From Monocercomonoides exilis (Eukaryota > Preaxostyla > Oxymonadida > Polymastigidae), in contig LSRY02000004.1 in NCBI GenBank assembly GCA_001643675.2, forward strand, positions 2,155,501 through 2,219,500: 64,000 nucleotides of DNA. Reading direction: 5' to 3'. The position numbers were made by a program, and so were the translations under genes. Positions 12,001-24,000 of the stretch are shown here, one piece after another (positions within the stretch are counted from its first letter, which is position 1; each line of letters begins with the position of its first letter). The notes under the pieces are model-generated. The model had not been told where the DNA came from, made no database searches, and saw only the letters and a program-made list of their open reading frames with translations.

Positions 12001-15000
12001 CTTCTTTTGTTTTGTCTCCTTCTATTTGCATGACAGTATGTTCTGCTTGCTGTTCATTGTTGTCTGATTGCTTGATTCTGTTGCATCCTCCTGCGATGAA
12101 ATGTGCAAATGTGCTGTTTTGTCTGCACAAAGCGGCAAATGCAAATAGTGGATGAGTCTTGAGTCCATTCCAGACATCTTTCATTATAACCGTCAAGAAC
12201 GCGTCGAGGACAAATAGAATTGGATAGAAGTGCGCCACACGTGTCTGCAGAGAAATCAGGCGCCTTGTGAAGAGAGACGAAAGAGAAGCAGCTGGTTCTT
12301 CGGGCAAGTCGATTGAAGGGTCAATGTCTTCGTCTTTCTTGCTCATTGCGATGCCGATCGTAGATGCAATTGAGGAAGAAGACGCTGAAGATTCTGAAGC
12401 TGATGATGAAGAATTAAGCGTTTCTGTGATTGATTCGAGACGCAACAAAAGCAATTTTTGCTCAATTGAATCATCGTCTTCTTCAACAGCCGCTGTGCTT
12501 TTAATCTCTCCTTCTTTATTGATGCTGCATTCACTCAGATTATCCACTTCAAGCTGCTTCATCAGTTTGCTCAGTTTATGCTCACTGGAAGATTCAGAAT
12601 CATCTTCACCAATTTTTCCATAGCTTTTCCACCATTTCCACAATTTCTCTTCGAATACTCCGGCTGGATATATATCTTCCTCTTCTTTTTGGCTTATCTC
12701 AACTCCTTCTTTTTCTCTGTCCCATTCTTCCTCTTCTCTCTCAAACTCATTATCATTCGCATAATAAGGCCGTGTGCAAGGCGTCATCAGCAGGTCGAAG
12801 AACACAGCCACAAACAATTTTGGCTTTTCAGCTTTGTTCATCAGATAGACAAAGAAATTGCCCCAGTTGAACATCTCGTTCGGATAGCGTCTGCAGGAGC
12901 ATGCAATAGCAGAAGACAGCAGACGAGCAGGAGAAGCAACATCCAGAATGATTGCAGGCAGCTTATCCAATGCGAATAGCGAATACGGGTGCAGAAGCGG
13001 AAGGCGAGGCAGTTTTGGATCTTCCTTAGGCATGTTTGTTGGGGAGTACAATCTTTCGAAAGAAGGAGGAGGCAGCTGATACGGCTGGTTGATTGTGGGA
13101 ATGCCCAGAGCACCTGCGTGATGCTCAGCCAGCGACACCAGCCGCGTCTGCCAGTATTCAGGCATCCCAACAGAGGCAGAGCAGCAGACAGCAGCAATCG
13201 CCTCCATTACCACAAACATCACGTGCGATAGAGTTGTCTCTGAGAATGAAAGAGAGAACTTTGAGAAGGAAGAAGAAGAGGACGAAGATGCAGCAGAAGA
13301 AAGCTTAGATTCCAGTTTGTGTTTGTTCCATGGATAAAACGATTCTGTGCCTAACACAAAGTCAGACATCCGCTGAGAGAAGTGGTGGGACACGAGAATG
13401 CCTGCTGCATACGGCGAGATCAGCGCAAAGTCCTTGAAAAGAAGGAAGAGAGGAACAAACTTGTCGGCGCTGCCCTGTTGGCGCGGCAGGAAATCGAGAA
13501 GAATGAGAATAAAGTGGGAGATAAATGAAAGAGTGCTTGGAGTGCTTGGAGAAGGAACTGAAAGGAAAGAGTGGGACTTGTTGAACTTATCGAATATGAC
13601 ACTAGTTGAAGGAGATATACCCTCATCAAATGAAATAGAATGAAAGCTTTTTTCCTTCTTTGCAACATAAACTGTTGGAACGGATTCATATTCTTCGTCA
13701 AACTTTCGATCTTCAATTTCTTTAGCTTTCGCTTTTGCATTCACAAAATATTCCTTCAGCTGAGTGAGAGAGATGCCCATTTCTTTGCACAGTGCCTCTC
13801 TCTTGCTTGCTTCGGTGTATGGATAAGGGGAATTCGGATTCTCTTGTGCGAATTCGAGATCCTCTGGTTTCAGCTGGAAGTGAATATGGAGCCTTGCCTC
13901 AACACATCTTTGCTCTTTCTCTTCCTCTGTCATTGATTCAGCAAGTGACTGCAATTCTTTCTTCTTCTCTGCCTTTTTCAATGCATCGTTGTATTCTGCA
14001 ATGCGCCGTTTGGCTTCTTCCTCCTTCACAGCCTTCGGGAAGATTGTAGAAAGAGCACAAAGAAGAAGACGACAGAAACTTGTCCGCATTGCGAGATCGC
14101 TGCACTCAAAGAAGAACTGAGTCAGCAGCGATGGCGGATCCTCTTCAGACGCTGGCATCAAAATGGCAGCAGCAGACGACGAAGCTGAAGCTCCGCAGAG
14201 CTTCTTCTTCTCTTCCTCTTTCAGCTCAGCATTTGCTGTTTTCCTCCTCTTCTCTTCGCTCAGCTCATCAACAAGCACTTTGAGGAAGCTATTTGCGACT
14301 GACGGGTGGCGCGTAAGGACGCCTTCGATCTCTTTCATCCACTCCACAAAACGCGGCTTGGCCTTTGCGTGCGAATGGACACGCAGCAAAAACAGAAGCC
14401 ATGTGACAAAGAAGTCATCTGAACACAAGGAATCTTTAGAAGATGAAAGTTTTGAGTCAACTGTCTCTTCACTTACCTTTTGAGTGCTTTGAGTTTGACT
14501 CTCAGATGATGAAGCGGTTGAGGAGTCTGCAGAAGTTGAAAGAGCAGGAAGTTTGCTCAAGTTAAATTCTGCCCAATTCAACGAACTCCACTTCTTCTCC
14601 AATTGGCTTTCTTCCTTTGAAAGTTCCTCTTCGATGCGTTTCAATTCTTCCTCTTCCTTTGCTATCAATTCTTTTCGAACGGCATTAAGTTGTTTCTTTT
14701 CATTGCTTTCTTTGCTGAGCTTTGTTGCATTTCCCTCATTTCCTTCTCCTTTTCCTTCTCCTCCTTTCTCCTCCATCTGCCCCATCTCAACCAGCTCATT
14801 CAGCTGGCTCTGCATGCGCAGATTTTCCCACTCGCTTTTTCTCCTTCGCCAGTCTTCTCTTCGCCTCAGCAGTTCGCTGCAGACCTTCACATCTTCGCTG
14901 TTCATCGCCACAAATGCGTCGTGGAAGGCGTTTGCATACGAAAGCGAAAGGAAGTGAGCCTCGCGGAAAAGATTGTTGTTGTCAGTCTCAATGGACTGCA

Positions 15001-18000
15001 GAATGTGTGCTGGAATCAATCGCCGTGCCTCAGCTGTAGAAAGCGAAGGATGAGTCAAAGAAAAGTAAGGGAGATATTCCATAAGCTTCTTTGAATATTC
15101 GCTTTCTTTTTTCTCTTCTTTGTCTTCTTTCTCCTTCTCCTTCTCTTTCTCCTTTTCAGCTTCATTCTTCTCTTGATCCTCTTCCGTAATCGGATCTTCC
15201 GAGTCTTCCGTCAGTTCTGATTCCGGAATCTCCTCCAGCGGCTCTTCTTCTTCATCATCCTCGCTTTCCTCCTTTGCATCTGCTTCTTCGCTTGTTGCTG
15301 TTCCTGAAGAATATTCGTTTGCCTGCTGATCTTGCATACTCAGCCGAAGCGCCATCAACAGCTCAGGATCCATGTCTCCATCGTCACCAAAGCCAGCCAT
15401 TTCGTCTATCCAGCTGAAGTCGTTATCAGAGCTTGTGCTTCCACCAATGCCATATGCATCGCCAGTGAAGTTTTCTGATGCTCCGCTGCCTGCTCCACTC
15501 TCTTCTTTAGCAGCATCTGATGATTGGCCAGAAGAAGAGGAATAAGCATCCAAAGATAAGTTCAATGGAGTTGGTCGCTTTGGCGTTTCAAGCAATGACT
15601 TTGAAGGTTCAGAATGTTCTGCATCTGCAGCGCCTTCATTCGATGAATCTTTTTTGCTGGAATCTGACAAATCAACAGGAGGAGCAATGGTAATTGGAGG
15701 CTTGGCAGGTCCAAAAGGCACAGAAGATATTGGTGTTGAATCAAGATGAGTATCAACCGAATCAGTGACGCTTTCTTCGGTTTGCTTTTGGATGTTCTTT
15801 GCTTGTTCTTTTGCTTCTATGACCTCTGCAGTTCTCTGCAGAACTCTTTCTTTCTCTTCCATTTCTCGCTTTCTCTCCATCTCTCTTTCTCTCTCAGCTG
15901 AGTCATTTGCATCTGTTTCTTCTTTCTCCTTCGCCTCTTCTTCCTCGCTGCTGGCTGGTGACTGCTTCTTCCATTCGTCAAGTGGATTCACTCTCTCATA
16001 GACAAGAAGATAAGCCGAGGCATCCTTCTCAAACGTGCTTCCATAATGCCAAAAGCTCATTCCACCTGAAAACAGCTCCTCTCCACCAAAGCAGTTATCT
16101 GCAATGTCTGCTGGGTCAAATGGCCCAACATGCGAATCGTTGAAGCACAACCACTTGAATGGAGATTGCCTCTCCTGAATGAATGAATAGTAATGGCCTG
16201 CCTCTGCTGTGCCACGATGCACAACTACACCAGCCAGATTGTATGTATAATATGATGAGTCCCGTGAAGAAGAAGAAGAAGATGATGATGATGTCATTGT
16301 AGAAGGTGAAGGAGAAGGGGAAGGTTGCAACTGCTTGGCATCTTGATCCTGAGGATCTCTTTCTTTCTCTTTCTCCTCTCCTCCTTCTGCACTTCCCTCT
16401 CCGTCTTTTTCTTGATCTGCCAATTTCTGTTGCACAAAAGCAAATAGCTTGTCCTTCTGAATTGCTGATTCTCGTTTTGAGAATGTCTCCTTTGAGTAAG
16501 GCGCCATGTTCAGATCTTTCAACGGGAAAGCGAACTTGTCGTTTATCTTCACTCTTATCATCTCCTGGTAGTTGAAGTCCAGACGCTTCAAGTGCACAAA
16601 CAGCGTGTTTGGCAGTGATGAGATGACCATTCTCTTCACAGCCTTGACAGCCTCTCCGCATTGCTCGCATTTGTACTTGTTGTCTCCGTCGAGTGTTTCT
16701 CCTTCGACAAGAAGGCGAAGCGACTCTTCCAGCGACTTCTTCTGCTTCACATCGCAGCTCAGAACAAAGAACGGCTCTTCTCTTTCGCTCACGTGGCCTC
16801 TCTCGCAGATGAACTGGTGGGTGAATTGCCCTCCGAAGAACACTTGCACTACGTTTGGCAGCTGCTGCACAGACAAATACGACTCCAGCTTGTCGAAGAA
16901 CTGGCCCAGAAACTCTTCCACATCCATCTGCTCGCACACATTCACCACTTCCATCCCGCCTCTCTGTTTGTAATGCAGCAGGAAATCTCGCGTGTCCACA
17001 GACGGACGAGCCGTCTCCTGCATCTTCGCAAACAGATCGCGCAGATATTCCCATGTCGCTGCATCTGACTGCTCCCGAATTCGCTTGCGCCTCCTTTGCT
17101 CGCGCTGCTTGGCTCTTGCTTCTCTTTCGGGATCGCTTTTAACAATAAGCACACTCGTTGAGGAGGAGGAAGAAGAAGATGATGATGTTGATGATGTTTG
17201 TCCCATTGCAGCTTTTGCTTCCCTTCGTTTTGCTCTCTTTTCTGCTTTATCCTTCCTTTCTTTTTCCTTCTTCCTTCTTTCCTGCTTGGCTGCTTCTCTT
17301 CTTTTCTCTCTCTCCACTTTCATTGCAAACTTCTGCTCTCTCAAAGTCAGAAAGTCTTGTGCCTCTTCAAATGACAGCCCTTTCTTTGCAATCAGCATAT
17401 CAGTCTGTGTTGGATAAGCAAGAACGGTGTATCTGAATGGAAGGTGCATATACAACTGCTGTAGGAAGGAAAGCATATAGCACACATTTCGTGGATTGAC
17501 TAGTCCTGCATAGCCAGTTGCAACACGTGATTCTGTGAAAAGAGAAGGAGCATAATTGAATGTGTGGATGAATGAAGGAGAGCGTAAGAGCTGGCTGAGA
17601 TACAAATGATGGCTATGAAGATTGACAGATGGAGTAACCTTGAGCAAATCTGCAGGTTTCTGTGAAGGCAAATGCTTTGCTAAAAAGTGCTCGTCATACA
17701 GCTCCATCAATCTCCGACGGTTAGCTGCAGAATATCTGCACAACACAGAAAGAAGAATGAATGCTTCTTTTCGGGTGTTGCGATGTTTGCAGAGCGGGCA
17801 TTTAGCTGAGACAACATTTGGAGGTTTCTTCATTGTTGTCTGAGATGTGCTAGATTCTGATGAGTTGTTAGAGCTGTTCTTATTTTCGGCATCATCTGCA
17901 TGTGGGTGGAAATCCGTCAAATCTTGTATCACTTTCATTTCATCTTCCATATCATTTGTGAACTTCATTTCGTTTTCTCTCTTCTTCAGTTTTGCCTCTT

Positions 18001-21000
18001 CTTCTCTTAATTTCAGGAGCCTCAATACATCATCTCTTGACAAGTGTAATGCGGGTGACAGCCAGGAATTATCAATCACATCTGTTTCTGTGATGTCCAT
18101 CAGCATCGAATGGAACACAAAAGGAAGAATCTCAAACGGTTCTTCAATTCCCAATTTGGTGATGATAAAGTTGTGCGGCAATGGATGAGGAAGTTTGCCG
18201 GAAACGGTATCTTCATCGGAAAAGTTTAGACTCTGTTCAATCATTTTGCACACAGCAGAAATAATCTCCTCTCTGTGTGGAGCAGACAGCACCTGCAGCT
18301 CTTTCTCATCGTCTGGATCAGTCAGCGAAGCAACAACAACATTTTCATTGAGATTGTGCCCAACAGAAAGTGATTCATCTCCTAAAATTCTCTTCTTCAG
18401 TTCTTTTATCTTCTCCTCCTTCATCTGCTGCCCAGCCAGCAGTTCGGCTTTCAGCAGTCTCAGCTTATTGAGCAGATGGAAGTAGTATTGGATCTCTCCT
18501 ATCTGCACAACGATTGTGCTGAGAAAGCTGACAAGCCCAGAATAATACGTGTCTTCTTCGATAGCTGTCTTCCCGAATGCCTCGCTGCAGTCGTGTGACT
18601 GGATCAGCCGAGTAACAACAAGCGATAGACGAGTCAATGTGAACAGAGGAGATTTGCTGAATGGAAGAAGAGGAGAGAATGAAGAATGCGACGATTCTGA
18701 TAAACAGTCATCGCAGCATTTCTTCGATTCTTCGTCTTCTTTTGTGTTGTGTGTGTTGTGTATTCCGATGATAGACTCGATTGCATTCCGATGGAAGTGC
18801 ATCTCTTCTCTTTGCGTAGCTGTCTCAAACATCGAAGACAGAATGTGAAAGTAAAATCGAGCTTTTTCCCCAAAGAATTCTGAATATGGCAGAAAAGAGA
18901 GTAAAGATAGACGCAGATGCTGATGCGATCGAAGTGGTGCTTCGAGCATTGAAAGCGATGGGTTAAGATGAGCATTGTCTTCTTCCATGTTATTTTTAGA
19001 CAAAACATTGCAAGTGTTGATCTGTGATGATGCAGAGAGAGAAGATGAGGAGGATGAGGCTGATGATGAATCTGACTCGGCTGATTGCAATGCAGAAGCA
19101 ACATTCTCCTCAGAAAATGGAAGAAGTTCAGCAATTCCTTTAATAAACTCAGCTACGTGGGGATTGGCGTCTGATGTTGGGGTGCAGAAGATCATTGCAA
19201 AGAGGAATGGATGGAACGACGGAGAGCACAAAAGAGGCTGAATGAGAGAAGAAAAAGTAGAGGCGATGGAAAGAAGAAGACGAAAGAGCAAATGTAACGA
19301 CTGTGAAGACGATGAGGATGAAGCAGATGCATTTGAACGATCTCTTTTCTGATCCAACGCAATCACATCATCAATTGTTATGGCACGTGTGTGACCTTCA
19401 CATTTGTTATTGGTTTCATCTACTTCGCAATTATCTTGTTTCTCCAATAAATCTTTATTCAGCTGTTGCATTTGCTTTCTAATGTAGTCTTTTTCTGTTA
19501 CAGTTTTTTGGAATTCTTCTTCTGGCAGGCAAAGAAGATTATACAGAAAAGATGATGTTCTTGTTCCATTTGGTTCAACACACAATAATATTTCTGTCGA
19601 AGTGCTACTTTCAGTCTCTTTGTTATGATGTGTCTGCGATGCCAAAGAGAAAGGCTGGTCATTTTCATTGCTTTCATGTGATGAATGACCATCAGACAAA
19701 GCAGAAGACTTCTTTTGCACAGAAAATGGAAGTGGAAGAAGCAGATCTGTGCAAGTGTAGATAGCCAGCTGCAGCAGAGTCAAGAAGAAGTAAAGTATTC
19801 TTGACGATGTTTGGTCTAATTTGAACTGCCCTTCGTTTTGAGGAACAATGCTTGAGTCGTTGTGAGAACCAAATGCAGAATAAGGAAGAGAGCAAAAAGA
19901 AACAGAAACATCAATTGATGACAGCGCAAACTGAAACACGTTCGCCCAAAGAGATGGAGTTGGAGAGGCAGACAGCTGGAAAGAAGAATCTGCAAGTGCT
20001 AATTTAGCTTTGTCTTTGTTGGCATCATTTTCTTCTCCCTGAGAAAAGAATGAAGAAAGAACAGAAATCACAGGGAAGAATGAAGATGAAGAGAAAGAAT
20101 TGGACGAAGCTGCTTCTGATGAATCAGATGGATTCATTGCAGTCATCACAAAGAGATTGACTAAAGTGTTCAACCCGCCAGACACAATGAAGCGATATCT
20201 CCAATCCTTCAGATTCACTCTTTCTGTAGTTCGAACTTCATTCTTTTGTTCTGATTCATTCTCAGAACTCTTTCCAACTTTTGTTGGCTGCATGAAGTCT
20301 TCCCATAGGTCATCTTCCTCTTTGCTGGTTGATGAAGATGAAGAAGCGCTTGCCATTTGAACGTCAACAGAACTGTCAACTCCAACATCCTCACAACCAT
20401 CCATTTTATTTGCACTTTCCTCCATCAATGCAACTTGAGATGCATTTATCTTCCCATCTTTCTTCATTGCTTCCATCAGCTCTTTCATTTTTTGTTCTGT
20501 TTCACTCACACACTGTTGAGTCTTTTGAGCTAAGCCTTCAACAAGCCTCATCGCATATATCATTTTGAAGCGATCTCCCACTCCAAACACCTCCTTCCAC
20601 TCGATTTTGGAGTCGCAACATGCAATCTCCTTCTTCAAAGTGAATGAAGAAGGCAGAAGCTGCAAAAGACGACTGCAGTTGTCCTTCAATGAAAGGATTT
20701 CATTTGAGGATGAAGCAGAAGATGGTGAAGATGACTGAGAAGAAGATAGGCTCATCGCCTTGAAGAACAAGTCGTGCATGCCAGATGCACTCAAAATGGC
20801 AGCTGGATGTGCAGAAAGAGGAAGATTCATCGCAGAAAATGAATCAGATGGAGAACACATTGGATCAGTGCATGTGCCTCTATCAGAAGTGGTATTGATA
20901 ACTTCAACAAGAGGTTTCTTTTCCTCAACTTTTCCTTCTGCATTCGCTGCTGATGTTTCTTTACTGCTGTTTTTGTTTTTCTCATCCTTTCCGGTTTCTT

Positions 21001-24000
21001 TGCCATTTTTGCTGCTCCACACTTCAGCTTTAAATGGAATCTGCCTTCTTGCTGCAATCTTTGTCCCATCTCTGATGTCTAACTTTGCCAAGAACTCGAT
21101 TCTGTCTGTGATTGGCTTGTCATTCACAGACAGTCTGACGTGCGTGGCGTCTGGCAGATTCAGTGCAGCAGCCACAGCAGCACGCACAGCCTGTGGACAG
21201 TCACGCTCAGTGAAGACAAGAGATGGAGTGATGTTTCCTAATGACGGGACAGCGATGACTGGAGTGACAGTACGCAACGGCCCATGGCAGCTGGCTGAGC
21301 GAACTGAGCGTAAGGAAGGAGGAAGAGAGAGATCGTAGTCGTCGATGAAGGAGAGGAGCATCTTCACAGCATTTTCTGCTCGGCACAAAAGGAAGGAAAG
21401 AGGAAATCCAAATGATGCAGGAATTGATGATGATGAATGCAAATGCTCACCTGATTCAGATGAAGATGTGCATTCACAGATTGCATTTGATTCTCCTTCC
21501 TTTCTCATTCCTCTCTTCTCTTCTCTTTCTCTCTTTTTCATCTCCTTCCTTTTTTTGGCCTCTTCCGCAGCAGTCACATACTCTTGCACAATGCTTGTGA
21601 GTCTATTGATTGACAAACGCCTCCAAAATGAGTCATCGCAACCAACAGCAGAAGTTGGGTGGAAGAGAGAAACGATCAGCTCTCGTGCTTTCTTCCCAAC
21701 AGACTCAGATGTGTTCCAGTCAGACTCCAGTTGAGAAGAGAGTGAGAAGAAGGACGAATAGAAAGGCGAGCGATATGTCGAAGTAGATGCCTGCTGAGAT
21801 GAAAAGGGAGAAGTTGAATGGCGAGAAGCAGATGGAGAAGACTGCAAAGAGCCTACTGAGGCAGATGTGTTTGGTGTTGCTGCCTTTGGAGGAGGAGAAG
21901 TTGAGTGATGAACAAACGATGAATAAGGCTGAGATTGCTCTTCATATGAAACATCACTAATGTAATGATTCAAGAACTGTTCTACCCATCTTTGTTGCTC
22001 GGGTGACAGTTCATCATCTTTGTCGTCTTCATCCTCTTCATCCTCTTCTTCTTCAAATGCTGCTTCATCTCCCATTGCACAATTCTTCAATTCTTCTTTT
22101 TCTCTCTTTCTCCTTTCTCTTTCTCTCTCCTTCTCCTTCTTTCTGCACAATCTTTCCCATTCAACTTTTCTCCAGTCTGCCATTCCGCCATTGTTTATTG
22201 CAATGTCCCACAAACTCAGTGAGGCATACAACTTTCTTGTTCTGACCTCAAAGTGAGAACTACGTGTGTTTGCAACGATATTTCCTTCGCTTTTGTTCAG
22301 TGCGATGAATCCGTCGTGGAACAGCTGGAACTCCAAAGGCGTCATAAACAAGGAAGATAGTGGAACATCTGGCACTTCCCCGCTTCCTTCAACAAACACA
22401 GCATTCTGCTCTTTCTCTGTCTTCTTCACAAGTGTCAGCACTTTGCTTTCCAACTCAGCGATCTCTCTTTGAATCTCACTCGATTTTATTTCGTCTTCCT
22501 CTGCAGCCATTCTCTTCTTCTTCTCCTCAATCAGCGCTCCCATCCGCTCGTTCCACGCATTCCTCAGAGCAGCTCGCTCTTCCACGTCTCTTCGCGGCAT
22601 CACACACCTTACCAAAAACTTCCTCCGCCAGAGCTTCCAGTAGCAGTCTTTGATCTCATCAGAAATTCCGTTGCCGTCTTTCGCAATCTGCCGGAAGAGG
22701 TTGGCTCCTTTTTCGAGCTCAGCCCGCGTCACAGCCCCTGCCACAACTGTGTCCCACAGCAGAAAGAGGTCCTTAAGCGACAGCAGAGCAGCCTTCGATG
22801 ACATCAGCTTCAGAATGAAGTCGATGCTTGTTGTGACAAAGCGCAGATGGGGCATTGAAGAGAAGCGGTAGTTGTCGATGAAGGAAGAGCTGGGCGGTGG
22901 AAGAACTGTCGCCGGAGTGAAAATATCATCCTCAGAAACAAGTGGTGCAGGAGTAGATGAAACTGAAGACTCAGAAGAAGCCGATAAAGCAACTTCAATT
23001 GGCGAATCAGCAGGCAAGCCAAGCTCAATGCTGAGTGTGTTCTCTATCTCCTTCATTTTGGCTTTGTCTTCTTCGAACAACTTTCTGCTTTGCTCGATGT
23101 TGCTCGCTTCCTTCGAAGGAATAGGTGTAATCAACTGCCTCTCAAACACTCCCCAAAATGGTGACGTTGAACTTGAGTCGTTTTCATTGTTTTTTTCATT
23201 TCTATTTGCAGCTTTGCATTCACATTGTGTTTTTGTCTTTTCTTTCTCCTTTCCAAGTTCTCCTTCTCTCCATCTCTTAATCCTCTCATCCCTCGCAATG
23301 CTCTCTGCAATAGTCCTCTTCATCTCTCTCTTGTACTCCACAAGTCCTTCAATCACCCACTTCCCTGCCATCCCCGACTGGCTCATCGCCATCAGAAACT
23401 CTGCCCCTGTTGTGGCAGTTTCTGTCTTTGTCTTCTTCTCCTTCCAAATCTTTTCTGTCCGGATTGTGTTGTATGTCATGTACGAGTGCTCAATCTTTGT
23501 CAGTAGGAGCGATGCCAATCCGACAGAATTGTGTGCCTCGAGGTGTTTGCACAGGAACACGCCGTAGTCTTCGGCTGTGCTCTCATTCAGAATCTGCTGG
23601 CAGAAGCTGCACAGCCGATTGAGCACAAAGTCGTATAATTCCTGTGAAATGCGCTGCTGAGGGGCAGATGTGATGTATTTGTTGGAAGAAGAAGATGATG
23701 ATGAAGACGAAGAGGACGGACGAACTGTGTCTGATGATGAAATGTCAGACGATGAATCAGTTGATTCTGAAGTTGAAGGGGATGAAGATGAAGTTGATGA
23801 AGTTGATGAAGTTGATGAAGTTGACTCCTTTTCGCTTTCTGACAATGATTTGTTCGTTCTGCTGAGCTCAATGCGCTGATCTTTGTCGATCAGAAGTGAA
23901 AGAACAAAGAGGAAGAGTGTGTCTGCTACATCTCGGTTGTTCTCGCGTTCTGCTCTTGACAGAATGGTCAGAATGATCGAGAGAATGTGCTCATTCAATG

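Noticed and set aside
16116-17054. A 312-codon minus-strand frame within the deubiquitinase
   Set aside because: It overlaps the catalytic domain in another frame; the in-frame text carries the conserved Cys and His boxes, so this is a shadow.
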